In this document: one piece after another, positions 18,441 through 27,726 of the stretch
Layout of the letters: each line of letters begins with the position of its first letter
How positions within the stretch are numbered: the stretch's first letter is position 1
NCBI GenBank assembly: GCA_049487715.1
Contig: CP150555.1
Span: forward strand, 248,001 to 312,000
Reading direction: 5' to 3'
Length of the DNA stretch: 64,000 nt
Source of the DNA: Pycnococcus provasolii
Taxonomy: Eukaryota; Chlorophyta; Pseudoscourfieldiophyceae; Pseudoscourfieldiales
Translations under genes and position numbers: made by a program
The notes under the pieces: generated by a model
Told to the model about the DNA's origin: nothing
Database searches by the model: none
The model's input: only the letters and a program-made list of their open reading frames with translations

Positions 18441-18707
18441 TTCGTAGGTCGGGTTTGGGGGTTTGGGTTTGGGGGTTTGCTTCTAGGGCTTTTGGGACTT
18501 TTTTTTTTTAGGTCATCTGTTTCTGCTGTATTGTATTGTTCTGCTTGTTGTCTACATTTTGTCTTGTGCACTGTTCTTGTTGTCCGCGCCAGTGGATGTA
18601 CGGGTGTACCTGTATTAGCCTGTTGCCGCAATTTCGATCCTCCAGGCACCAGATAGATGCCTGAGGGAGAGAGGGCCTGAACCGGGGACGTCGCTTCCCA
18701 AAAACAA

Positions 18708-18776
18708 ACAAACAAACAAACAAACAAACAAACAAACAAAAAACAAGAGAAAAACAAGAGAAAAACAAGAGAAAAA
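18708..18776 (+). repeat. AAAC microsatellite and AAAAACAAGAG repeat
   Basis: About eight units of (AAAC), followed by three units of about 11 bp of form AAAAACAAGAG. Simple-sequence DNA with no coding potential. Confidence 0.9.
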
Positions 18777-18809
18777 ACGGGAAATTTCATCTCAAAGTTC
18801 GCCGCGCAA

Positions 18810-18867
18810 TTGGCGCTAGTTGGCGCTACCAGGTAGTTGGCGCTAGTTGGCGCTAAGGAGTTGGCGC
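18810..18867 (+). promoter_or_regulatory. cluster of five TTGGCGC boxes (E2F-like)
   Basis: TTGGCGC occurs at 18810, 18820, 18837, 18847 and 18861, all in one orientation, four of them as GGCGCTA. The core matches the TTSSCGC consensus bound by E2F/DP factors. It lies about 670 bp upstream of the PH-RCC1-BRX gene and 440 bp upstream of the OTU gene start, so the target is unclear. It may be only a degenerate minisatellite. Confidence 0.4.
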
Positions 18868-19538
18868 AAGAGCCCTCCCTCCCTGCACCCTCTCAAAGAA
18901 ATAAAGATAGATGGTCGCCTACCTTGGTCGCCTCCGCCTGACTGTCCGAGGAAGGCGAGGATCAGTGCGCGCCAGTGCGCCAATTCCCCCCCGGACTGCC
19001 CGGAACAGCTGGAGTCACCCGGCCCGGGGAGGAGAGGAGAGGAGAGTTTGAGCGCAGGCGCAGGCGCAGGCCAGAGAGGCCCCCGGGGGGTGCGCGAAAA
19101 AAAGCGCTTGCGCCAAAGTGCTTCTTCCCAGGGCTTCTTTCCGGGCTTGTGTCCGGCGGAGCTTGTGCGCCTCGTGCGCTCGTGTGTGGTGCGCTCGTGG
19201 TGTGGTGCGCTCGTGTGGTGTGCTCTATCGTACTGTACTGTATCTAACCATAGTTCGGAACCTGAGCTAAGGTTAGCAGGCGCGTGAGCTCGTGGCTTCG
19301 TGTGTTTATAAAATCAGGTTTTGGTCACCTTAACTTACCCGGTCGACGGGACCCTTTTGTTCTGAAAACACGTTTTCGTTCGGTGTTCACACGGTTTCAG
19401 CTTAAGCTCACAGTAAGCGTGTTTTGTAAGCTTCGAACAAGTTAACCTTAAGAAAGAGCTTATATAAAGGAACGCGATGGAGACGGCGGCTGCACCAACA
19501 ACAGAGCAAGAGACGGCGACGCCGCGACGACGCTGGAA

Positions 19539-22500
19539 ATGGACGAGGAGCAGGTCGAAAGTGTCGTCGAGGAGGAGGAGGAGGAGGACGTTATGGACGA
19601 GCAAGAGGAGGAGGAGGAGGAGACACAGCAGCAGCAGCAGCACACATCGGCAGAGCCGCGAAAATCAGAAAGTAATATCGTGTGGACTCCTGTAGCTGCG
19701 CCGTCAGCCAACGTCGATGAAGCACCACCACCAACAACAACAACAACAACAACAACAACAGAGTCTGCTGCAGCAGCACCACCACCACCACTACCACCAC
19801 CTCGCAACTCGCACACCACCGCCTCGACATCATCAAATTCATCAACTCCCAGGTTCAGCATCGGCAACGGAAACGGAAACCAGCACCAGCACGTGCAGCA
19901 GCAGCGCCAGGCCAGGCACGAACGAAGAGCAAGCGCCGTTCGCCCGTCGACTTCGTCGGAAGACGGCAGAGACGAGCACAGGCGCCTTGTGAGCATGAGC
20001 ATCGTCGCACTGCGAAAGGGGGCAAGCCTGCTGAAATACGGAAGGAGAGGAAAGCCACACGTCTGCCACTTCAGGCTTGCAGACGGCGACCTGGACTTGC
20101 AGTGGATAAGCCACAAAAACAACCACGAAACGAGAAGCGTGAGGCTCTCCACCGTCGTTGAGGTGCGCTCGGGACAAGACACCGAGAAGTTTCGACGGTT
20201 TCCCGACTTCGCCGCGGCAGACCGCTCGTTCAGCCTCGTTTACCCGCAGGCGAACGACGGGAAGCTGACCACGCTTGACGTCGTGTGCGCCGATGCCACG
20301 GAATTTGAAACGTGGTGCGCTGGGCTGCTGCACGTGGTTCTCGCCTGGAATCCGGCGGCGCGGAATGTCACGCAGTTCCCATCCGCACATGGCGACGTCT
20401 CTGCCGCCGGCGCATCGGCACCGGCACCGGCACCAGCGCCAGCACACGCCGCCCCACCCTCGCTTCGTCCTACCACACTGCCGCCTACCGTGAACTCCGC
20501 ATCCGGCGACCTGTTCGCGTGGGGAACGCTCCCCGTAGGACTTGTCGGTGCTGCAGCCGCCAACCTCACCGCGACGAACGATGCCACGCCGCCGCCTCAG
20601 CCACCCCCGCCGTCGTCGCCGCCACCTCCAGCAGCGCAATCAGCATCCACCATGGTGGCATACCCGCTGCCTCAGCGCGTCCTCGCCGCGGCGTTCATTG
20701 ACGCGTGCGCGGTGAGCGCAGGTGAAGATCACGCGTGCTTGGTGAGCTCCGACGGTGCGCTGTACTGCTGGGGCAAGGGTGACGACGGGCGGCTGGGACA
20801 CGGTTCGGGCAACGACGCCTGGGCACCCACCGCAGTGCAAGACTGCTCAGTCAGCGGGGAATCTCCGATATCGGACGACGCGATTGGCGCCCAGGCGAGC
20901 TGTGGGCACGCACACACGGCGGCGGTGAACACCGATGGCGCGCTGTTTACGTGGGGTTCACCCGGGGGCGCCGGGGCGCTTGGCGACGGAAGTTTGCACG
21001 CGCCTAACGCATTCGCGCCCGCCGCAGTACCGCTTCCCTTGAACGATCCACCTCTCGGCGTGGTGATGAGCATCGCCTGTGGCCCGTACCACTCTGCAGC
21101 CGTGACAGTGTCTGGCCTGCTGTTGACGTGGGGAGACGGTAGCTTCGGAAAGCTCGGCCACGCAAGCCTAGCGACGGAGTGCACGCCACGCGTCGTCGCA
21201 GCCTTGCCTGCAACAATATCGTGCGTTGCCTGCGGACCTTTCCACACCGCCGCGGTTGACGCCGACGGCAACCTGTTCACGTGGGGTGCCGCGGACAAAA
21301 ACGCGCTTGGCCTCGGCGACCGCATTGCCAAGGGAACCGCTTACGTGTCGGAACCTTATGAGGTGGATCGCGAGGCTTTTGGCGGCGAGGCGATCTCCTC
21401 GGCGTCGTGCGGCATGCACCACACCACAGTTCTCACAACGGCGGGCAATGTGTTCGAGTGCGGGCGAACGTGCGTGGATGCCGGGCCGAAGTTCTTGAGC
21501 ATGATGCGTGGCGACCTCGCACCACAGCACGCTCGCCGAGTTGCCCTCGTTCGATGCGGCGATGATCACAGCGTGGCTGTCGGTGCAAACGGCGCCGGCA
21601 TCTTCACATGGGGCCAGGGCAAGCACGGCGCGCTTGGCCACGGTGAACCGCTTAGCTGGGGTGCGCCTAAGGAGGTGGCGGCACTTCAGGGACGCGCGGT
21701 GCGCGACGTGGCGTGCCTTGCAAAGGGCACCCTTGCCATCGTTGAGATGGAAGGGTGGCCCACGGAGCTTGGCCAAGAGTACCGGCCAAGAAAGCGCGGG
21801 AGCGTGTTTAGCAATGGCCGGCGGATGAGCAACTCTAACACAACGTCAGTCACCGCCGATCACGCACGCGGGTCGCCCAAGCCAGCATTGTCCAACGGCG
21901 TCGTCTCCTCTCACGCAATCCCTAACCCACGTGGCAATGGTGGCGGAACTGTTTGGGATTTCGGCATGCCCGGTGATGGCAATGCACACCTCCGCGATCG
22001 ATTGCTGGCGGCGGAACGACGCAACGCCGAGCTCGAGCAGCAGCTAAAGGAGATCAAGCGCGCACGATCGGCGAGCCGCGAAGTGGCGACGGCGGTGGCG
22101 GTGAGCGGCGAAGTCGCCAGCCCGGCACATCCTGAATCCTCGGATCATTTCGAAAACGGACCGACGCCTTCGCCACGCACTGCACCACGGCAGATCGCGG
22201 CAACCGCGACGCCGGAGCAAGGCGTGAGCTGGGAGGTGGAGGAGCTTCGCGCTCGCGTGCATCAGCTCACAGAGCAGCTGCGCATCGGAGCGCTCGCACT
22301 GAGTAGCGTCGAGGACAAGGTGGTGAACGCCAGTCCACAGCCGAAATCGGCTGCAAAGGCAATCAAAGCAAGTGCAGAGCCGGATGTTTGGCGCAGCAAC
22401 CCCTCCGCGTACACGCCTGAAATGTCTCGCAATTTATCGCCAATGGGCAATTCCATCAACAGCATGCGAGAGGAGGGCGAGGAGTGGGTGCAAGAATGCG

Positions 22501-22655
22501 AGGCGGGCGTCTACGCGGTGCTTAAGCTCGTGAATGGACGACGCCAGCTGTTGCGTCTGCGATTCTCGAAGCGTTACTTCAGCACGGCACAAGCGGAGAC
22601 GCACTGGCGCCAGTACGGAAGAGCACTGCTATCCAAACTTGATGTCGATATATGA
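19539..22655 (+). CDS. PH-RCC1-BRX protein (PRAF-like, no FYVE)
   Basis: A 1,038-residue protein with the domain order of plant PRAF proteins, which bind phosphoinositides and act in membrane and polarity signalling. After an acidic, Gln/Thr/Pro-rich leader, a PH domain spans about residues 153-270 (GASLLKYGRRGKPHVCHFRL to EFETWCAGLLHVV). RCC1 repeats, each with a WG pair such as LYCWGKGDDGRLGHG and IFTWGQGKHGALGHG, run from about 320 to 735. A short coiled coil lies near 825. A BRX domain ends the protein (EEWVQECEAGVYAVLKL through RLRFSKRYFS to AETHWRQYG). The FYVE zinc finger usual between RCC1 and coiled coil is not visible. A second ATG at 19477 is in another frame, so the start at 19539 is preferred. 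Confidence 0.93.
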   Translation: MDEEQVESVVEEEEEEDVMDEQEEEEEETQQQQQHTSAEPRKSESNIVWTPVAAPSANVDEAPPPTTTTTTTTTESAAAAPPPPLPPPRNSHTTASTSSNSSTPRFSIGNGNGNQHQHVQQQRQARHERRASAVRPSTSSEDGRDEHRRLVSMSIVALRKGASLLKYGRRGKPHVCHFRLADGDLDLQWISHKNNHETRSVRLSTVVEVRSGQDTEKFRRFPDFAAADRSFSLVYPQANDGKLTTLDVVCADATEFETWCAGLLHVVLAWNPAARNVTQFPSAHGDVSAAGASAPAPAPAPAHAAPPSLRPTTLPPTVNSASGDLFAWGTLPVGLVGAAAANLTATNDATPPPQPPPPSSPPPPAAQSASTMVAYPLPQRVLAAAFIDACAVSAGEDHACLVSSDGALYCWGKGDDGRLGHGSGNDAWAPTAVQDCSVSGESPISDDAIGAQASCGHAHTAAVNTDGALFTWGSPGGAGALGDGSLHAPNAFAPAAVPLPLNDPPLGVVMSIACGPYHSAAVTVSGLLLTWGDGSFGKLGHASLATECTPRVVAALPATISCVACGPFHTAAVDADGNLFTWGAADKNALGLGDRIAKGTAYVSEPYEVDREAFGGEAISSASCGMHHTTVLTTAGNVFECGRTCVDAGPKFLSMMRGDLAPQHARRVALVRCGDDHSVAVGANGAGIFTWGQGKHGALGHGEPLSWGAPKEVAALQGRAVRDVACLAKGTLAIVEMEGWPTELGQEYRPRKRGSVFSNGRRMSNSNTTSVTADHARGSPKPALSNGVVSSHAIPNPRGNGGGTVWDFGMPGDGNAHLRDRLLAAERRNAELEQQLKEIKRARSASREVATAVAVSGEVASPAHPESSDHFENGPTPSPRTAPRQIAATATPEQGVSWEVEELRARVHQLTEQLRIGALALSSVEDKVVNASPQPKSAAKAIKASAEPDVWRSNPSAYTPEMSRNLSPMGNSINSMREEGEEWVQECEAGVYAVLKLVNGRRQLLRLRFSKRYFSTAQAETHWRQYGRALLSKLDVDI

Positions 22656-22845
22656 TGATTTTTTTAACTGATTCCTTCTCATTGTTCTTTTCGTGTTCCC
22701 TTTGACGAGTCTTCCCACCAGCGAAGCCCCTATTCATCGTACACCTTGTAGGGCCATCATTCGGGAAAGGCTTATCGCACGAATGAGTGTTCCGATGTGT
22801 TAGATAGACTAATAAAGAGAAAGAATTCTGTTTGTTTAAATTTTG

Positions 22846-25800
22846 TTAAACCACCACGGTCGGAGGGGTATTCGGAGGAGTTGGCGAAATTTTCGCAAAT
22901 TGCGCTTTCTTCGCTCTCGTAATTTCCACGCGGCACAGCAAGAATGTGGCGCCGCCAATGACGACCAATCCTGCCAAACCGCCTCCAACGAGCACGCCGA
23001 TAAGCTGCGTTTCACTTAGCACTGGCGACGACGATCCATTGGGTGCTGATGGCGGCGGCGGTACGCTTGGCACCGCCAGCCTGTCCACGTCAAGAACCAC
23101 GCCGCTCTTCCGTATTGGCGGCGGCGGCGGCGGGCTTGGCGGTGGCAGTGGAGGAGGAGGGCTCGGCGGCGGACTGGGGGGAGGAGAAGGTTGTGGAGGA
23201 GGAAGTGGTGGTGGTGGTGGTGGTGGCCGCGGCGGCCTGGGAGGGGGACTCGGCGGGGGAGGAGGGGACGCGGGAGGTGGCGGGGGACTCGGCGGAGGTG
23301 GTGGAGGTGGCGGGAGCGGTGGGGGAAGCGGACTCGGCGGCGGGGTTGGTGGGGGAGGCGGCGGAGGCGGCGGTGTTTCCACATCCACGTATTTGATTCC
23401 CGAGAATCCAGCTTCATTCGTTCCGGCTATGAAGATGCGGTACTTCGTTTCCTTGAACAGATTTGGGATCGTCATCGTCGAAGCTCCAATCATGCCCGTG
23501 TGATCGTACGGTATGACGGTGCCATTCTTAGCGTCGGCGCCGATTACGCCGCTTGCCCACTCCGCATCGCCGGGGCGAAAGAAGTCGTAGGGACGGCGAT
23601 CCTCGAAGTATGGCGGGGGCGACGGGGGCGGTGGCGGGGAGAAGGGAGGATACGCGACGGGGTAGTTGTTGCCTGGAAGCGAGACGTCCTGGTTGGTGCC
23701 GTCTTGAAGCAATCGGCGGCGAATCAGGCGCCCGCCATACGGTTTGGGTGGCGGTGGGGTGGGCGGCGGCGGCGGAGGTGGTGGCGGTGGAGGAGGACTT
23801 GGCGGTGGCGGCATTGTCAAGGCTGGCATGCACCACGCACCAAAGTCGTGGCACCGTGCGTAATGGCGAGGAGCGCGCGCCGGATTGATGTCTTGGAGAA
23901 AGGGAGGATCCGACGCTCGTCCTAACGTTGGTGCGCACTGTACAAGCTCGATGTTGCCGAGAGTTGTACCATTGCCCCAGTCTGTTGCCTCGTTCCAAAG
24001 CTGCAGTGCAGTTGACGATGAATTGTTTCCATCCTCATGTAGGCGTCTTCGCCGTATCGTTCGGCCTGCACCGTATGGCGGCGGCGGCGCCGGCGGCGGC
24101 GACGGCGGCGGCGGTCGGCATCCCTCCCGCGTGCCGTCGAATGTATTGTTCGCATCGAAGCACCTTGGCGGTGGTGGCGAAGGCGGAGGGGGAGGGGGAG
24201 GGGGAGGCATAGAGGATGCGCAGTACGTCGTTGCGAGGTGATATCCGCTCACAGGGAACTCCTCGCGCCGATTCCACGGCACTACTGCGTAGGCGACGTA
24301 CGCGAAGCTGTTCATCGCCACGCTGAGCACAATGCTGTCATGATGCACCTTGTGCACGGTAAGCCCTTCCACGTCGTAGCCCTGTCCTTTGAATCGCAGC
24401 CATATTGGTCTCTCGTTCCCTCCGGGTGGTGGAGGCGGAGGGGGTGGGGGCGAGGGTGGAGGCGAGTACATTTCAATGGTCACCCCTGTGGTGCGTTGCA
24501 TTCCGTTCGCCACCGTCGTTGGCAGTCCGGCACTTATCGCGGCGGCTGCAAATTCGCTCTGCGTAATCGCCGTCGCAGAATTTGCGATTTGGGAGATTGC
24601 AATGAGAGGACCTCGCACCACAATATTCGTTTCGAACAAGCCTGGTGATGGCGGGACAAGCAGGCGCAGCCTACGCCGACGGCCGAGTCCGTTGAACGTT
24701 GGTGCAGTGAATGGCGGAGGAGGAGGAGGAGGAGGAGATTCAATCTTCCCAGGTGGTAAAGGTGGCGGCGGTTGTGGTGGCGGTGGCGGCGGGGTCGGTG
24801 GCGGTGGAGAAGGCGGCGGCGGGCTCGGCGGCGGTGAGGGTGCGTACCAATTCAACGGCTGTACCAAAACGCTCAGCTGCTCGTAGCCGGCTGGAAGATA
24901 GATGGTGCTCGTGCGAGATGCGATTCTCTGCGCGATGGCGCGTCCCAGGTCGTATCCAATCGTCGCATTCCAGTAATCCTGCGCGGACATCGGGAAGGTT
25001 GCCTTGAAATTTATCGTCGCGAGCATCTCTGGCGGCGGCGGAGACGGCGCAGGCGGCGGGTATGGGCTATGTGGTGGTGGAGGAGGTGAGGGCGGCAGAG
25101 GTGGAGAGGGAGGAGGAGGCGGGGGAGAGGGAGGAGGAGGCGGGGGAGGCGGGGGAGGAGGAGGTAAGGGTGGAGGCGGCGCGGCGGTCTTCGGTGCCAC
25201 CGTCACCGCGACGCCGGTTATGCTAACCAAACCTTCGCTCACGAGCGCGGCTTGGATTTGCGCTGACTGCGTTGGTTCGAGCTTCGCCGCCGCCAGTGCG
25301 GGAGAAACGGCTGGCGGCACCTCCACCTCGTACTCGACGAGTACTGAGGACGTCACCTGCAGCGAGCGCCTCCTCCCAGTCGCCGGGGCTGTGACTCTTA
25401 CGATTTTCACCGCGTTAACGTCCACTTGCACGACGGGAGCGACAAGCGCGACAACCGCCTTACGAAAGCGCAGCTGTTGCGTGCTATCGTTGAACGCCGC
25501 CGCGCTGATGCCCGTTAGCTGCATGGTGGAGGATAGTTTCGCACTTGCTGGCGGCGGCGGCGGAGGTGGAGATGGAGGTGGTGAAGGTGGAGGAGATGGA
25601 GGTGGAGATGGAGGTGGTGAAGGTGGAGGTGGAGGAGATGGAGGTGGAGATGGAGGTGGTGAAGGTGGAGGAGATGGAGGTGGTGATGGAGGTGGAGATG
25701 GAGGTGGAGATGGAGGTGGCGGTGGTGGAGGAGATGGAGGTGGTGGCGGGGCCAGAGTGAATCCGTAGAAAGTTGGCACTTGCGCCTCGCATGCTGTTGG

Positions 25801-25869
25801 CACGCCCGCGACGGACATCAGCAGGAGGAGAACGGCCGCAGCGCATGAGGCTGCTGTTGTCCCCTTCAT
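22846..25869 (-). CDS. proline-rich (SPPPP) cell-wall type membrane protein
   Basis: About 1,007 residues from the ATG at 25869, which opens directly into a signal peptide (AASCAAAVLLLLMSVAGVP). In-frame ATGs lie upstream, the first at 25944, and could add 25 residues. At least eight runs of SPPPP/PPPP, hydroxyproline-glycosylation substrates of extensins and pherophorins, separate short globular segments. Two or three of these resemble each other (QLTGISAAAFNDSTQQLRFR; MSAQDYWNATIGYDLGRAIA) and carry RRR-LQ/RLR basic stretches. Near the C-terminus, FKETKYRIFIAGTNEAGFSG resembles a fibronectin-III strand. One membrane helix (IGVLVGGGLAGLVVIGGATF) precedes a 30-residue tail. It is probably a wall or matrix protein anchored in the plasma membrane. 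The exact family is uncertain because the low-complexity sequence masks homology. Confidence 0.82.
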   Translation of the reverse strand: MKGTTAASCAAAVLLLLMSVAGVPTACEAQVPTFYGFTLAPPPPPSPPPPPPPSPPPSPPPSPPPSPPPSPPPSPPPSPPPPPSPPPSPPPSPPPSPPPSPPPPPPPASAKLSSTMQLTGISAAAFNDSTQQLRFRKAVVALVAPVVQVDVNAVKIVRVTAPATGRRRSLQVTSSVLVEYEVEVPPAVSPALAAAKLEPTQSAQIQAALVSEGLVSITGVAVTVAPKTAAPPPPLPPPPPPPPPPPPSPPPPPPSPPLPPSPPPPPHSPYPPPAPSPPPPEMLATINFKATFPMSAQDYWNATIGYDLGRAIAQRIASRTSTIYLPAGYEQLSVLVQPLNWYAPSPPPSPPPPSPPPPTPPPPPPQPPPPLPPGKIESPPPPPPPPFTAPTFNGLGRRRRLRLLVPPSPGLFETNIVVRGPLIAISQIANSATAITQSEFAAAAISAGLPTTVANGMQRTTGVTIEMYSPPPSPPPPPPPPPGGNERPIWLRFKGQGYDVEGLTVHKVHHDSIVLSVAMNSFAYVAYAVVPWNRREEFPVSGYHLATTYCASSMPPPPPPPPPSPPPPRCFDANNTFDGTREGCRPPPPSPPPAPPPPYGAGRTIRRRRLHEDGNNSSSTALQLWNEATDWGNGTTLGNIELVQCAPTLGRASDPPFLQDINPARAPRHYARCHDFGAWCMPALTMPPPPSPPPPPPPPPPPPTPPPPKPYGGRLIRRRLLQDGTNQDVSLPGNNYPVAYPPFSPPPPPSPPPYFEDRRPYDFFRPGDAEWASGVIGADAKNGTVIPYDHTGMIGASTMTIPNLFKETKYRIFIAGTNEAGFSGIKYVDVETPPPPPPPPPTPPPSPLPPPLPPPPPPPPSPPPPPASPPPPPSPPPRPPRPPPPPPPLPPPQPSPPPSPPPSPPPPLPPPSPPPPPPIRKSGVVLDVDRLAVPSVPPPPSAPNGSSSPVLSETQLIGVLVGGGLAGLVVIGGATFLLCRVEITRAKKAQFAKISPTPPNTPPTVVV

Positions 25870-26057
25870 AGGCCGCATTCTTCTCCGCAGCTGGTGCTTC
25901 TCTGGCACTACCATTTCACGCATGCGGCGTCCTATGGCTTCCATCACCTGGTTGATGATGTATCACTGCTAGACGTCAAATCACCGGTGCGTTGGCGAAA
26001 CCAGGCATGACGGCGGCTGCAGAGTAGAGGGTTTGCGAAAACAAAGACGCAACAGCG

Positions 26058-26109
26058 CGTCTTAAGGACCTTAAGGTACTTCCTTCAAGGAAAGGAGCAC
26101 CTTAAGACG
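26058..26109. repeat. long imperfect hairpin
   Basis: CGTCTTAAGG (26058-26067) is the exact reverse complement of CCTTAAGACG (26100-26109). A nested TTCCTT/AAGGAA pair lies between them, so nearly the whole 52 bp can fold. It lies about 110 bp upstream of the wall protein frame. It could be a cruciform, a regulatory RNA structure or a miniature element relic. Confidence 0.7.
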
Positions 26110-26454
26110 TGTATGTACGTGTATGTACGAAAAAAGAAAGCGGGTTGATGGTGATGATGGGCGTGTGCAATACTCTACTACCAGCTTTCTTGGCTATTAC
26201 AGTACAGTACAGGACAAAGCCTCCTTAAGCGCTATTCCAAGTTCCTTCCCGTGAGTTTTCTCGTGATGAGACCAGTTTCGACGGATCGGATGAAGTGCAC
26301 TAAAAGGTGGTGTACACGGCTTTTACTGTAAAGTTTTAACTGGTGCGATGCATCAATTCCTCCAAGCCTGCTTTTGATCAATCATGGCCATGCTCCTGAT
26401 CAGCAACTCAGCAAGCAAGCTTCATAGACTACTGTAAGAAAGCGAGAATAGCCA

Positions 26455-27150
26455 TACAGTACTGTACTCGCCGATAGTCAGTACTGTCTAAAATGATAAA
26501 CGGACCGGTCATTTGTAAGTCGTCCCAATGGTCGTGCCATACCAGGTCGTTTTTGCCCGTACTTGTGGTGTTCGGGCAAGCCTCTTGAGTGGTCTATGCG
26601 ACGCCGTCGCGAGGAACAGTGCACAACGAACACTCGCGTGTACACAACCAGCCAAAGTGGTACACTCCGCCATGACCGCCAAATGTTAAACGGACTACGG
26701 GGTTCCCGTTGTCGAAATGTAAAATTTGGGTTTCCCGATGGAATTCCTTTCCCCCATGCTGATCAGGGGGGGGGACCCATGCATTTGGAAGTCGGGGGGA
26801 AATAGAGGGATTCTGAGTTTCCCAAATTGGTCCCGGATTTCTGTCGGGGCAAATTCCCCCCCGACTTACAAATGGATTTTCGGATTTTAATGGCGGAACG
26901 CTGTTTTGTCGCGAATTTGTGAGCAGCTCGTGCGTTGGTTTTCTACGTGGTATGTGTGTGCAAGTAGGCCTACACCCATAGTGTACCACTGCCACAAACC
27001 ACGGGTGAAACGGACTTGGGACGGCCCAGTTGTGGGGTTGACTTACAAATCCGGTCCGTTTAACATGGGCGGTCCGTTTATCATTTCAGACAGTACTGTA
27101 CAGTACAGTACTGTACAGTACAGTACAGTATGTACAGTATGTGGGCGAGT
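26455..27150. mobile_element. fold-back / MITE-like non-autonomous element
   Basis: The block at 26479-26520 (CAGTACTGTCT, then ATGATAAACGGACCGG, then ATTTGTAAGT) returns as its reverse complement at 27041-27096, with a short duplication of GGTCCGTTTA in the right arm. Inside, a second inverted pair is found: CATTTGGAAGTCGGGGG (from 26782) against CCCCCCGACTTACAAATG (to about 26874). The motif TTAAACGGAC occurs again at about 26686. AGTGGTACACT near 26656 is inverted near 26980. CATAC...GTACTCGCC at the left edge matches the inverted right edge near 27150. There is no transposase frame. Nested arms built from a few reused motifs suggest a non-autonomous DNA transposon or fold-back element. 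Exact ends and target duplication are not resolved. Confidence 0.6.
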
Positions 27151-27556
27151 AGTACTATCCTTCGATCAGCGATCCTTCGTTCGTTCGATCAGCGAGCCTG
27201 GTTCCTACCAACTCCAATGCAAGGCCAGGCTCTTGTATGCAAGGCATTTATTTGTCAAGACTACTTTACAGTACAGTACATATGTACGGGAGCGTTCGGT
27301 GTTAACCTTAGTTATGTATCTTTTCTTGCAGGTTGTTCTCGCACGAATAACTAATGAACGAGAGACATACCTAGGAAGTATGCGTGCAAGAAGGCGAGAA
27401 AGATGGTCCCACCGTTAAAATTTTATTCCCTTGTAAAATAAACTGTATTTTAGCGGCAAGGTTGCGCAAGGCCAGGGCAAAAAATTAACAGCACGACGAC
27501 AGTCGACAGGGGAGGCCTCGTGCACCGGTTCTTACGATACCACTCCCGTAGGGATC

Positions 27557-27589
27557 GGGTTAGGGTTAGGGTTAGGGTTAGGGTTAGGG
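27557..27589 (+). promoter_or_regulatory. TTAGGG array upstream of helical-repeat gene
   Basis: Thirty-three bases of uninterrupted GGGTTA repeats (five and a half units), 138 bp before the ATG at 27727. It is the most perfect of the telomere-like arrays in the window. A promoter role is inferred from similar placement elsewhere; an interstitial telomere scar is the alternative. Confidence 0.55.
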
Positions 27590-27726
27590 CTCAGAATCAG
27601 GTTTTCCTTATCGTATCGTCGTCGCTTCTTCTTCCTCGTTCTTTTTTGGCGTGATGCCGGCGGCGCACTGTCACGTGATGCGTCGTGTTTGCCGCGGCGG
27701 CACATACACATACACGTAGGATAGGC

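Larger units (their letters stand above)
18441..19538. other. intergenic region, repeat-rich
   Basis: About 1.1 kb without a convincing gene. It holds AAAC and AAAAACAAGAG repeats at 18708-18776, a cluster of TTGGCGC boxes at 18810-18867 and a GC-rich stretch near 19010-19160. The last part is the probable 5' UTR and promoter of the PH-RCC1-BRX gene, with TATATAA at 19460-19466, about 75 bp before the start codon. Confidence 0.6.
25948..27684. other. intergenic region with fold-back element
   Basis: About 1.7 kb without a supported gene. It holds a strong hairpin (26058-26109), a fold-back element (about 26455-27150), many TACAGTAC/GTACTGTAC palindromic runs (26199, 26457, 27091-27140, 27268) and a TTAGGG array just before the next gene. 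Confidence 0.6.

Noticed and set aside
18847-19287. 147-codon open frame between the OTU and PRAF genes
   Set aside because: Pro/Arg/Gly/Ser-rich product with no motif, overlapping the TTGGCGC boxes and GC-rich simple sequence; looks like chance openness.
25004-25768. Gly-rich frame antisense to the wall protein
   Set aside because: Complement of polyproline-coding repeats; no independent start context or domain.
27557-27589. Chromosome end or telomere
   Set aside because: The array is only 33 bp and lies between genes, with ordinary gene-dense sequence on both sides.
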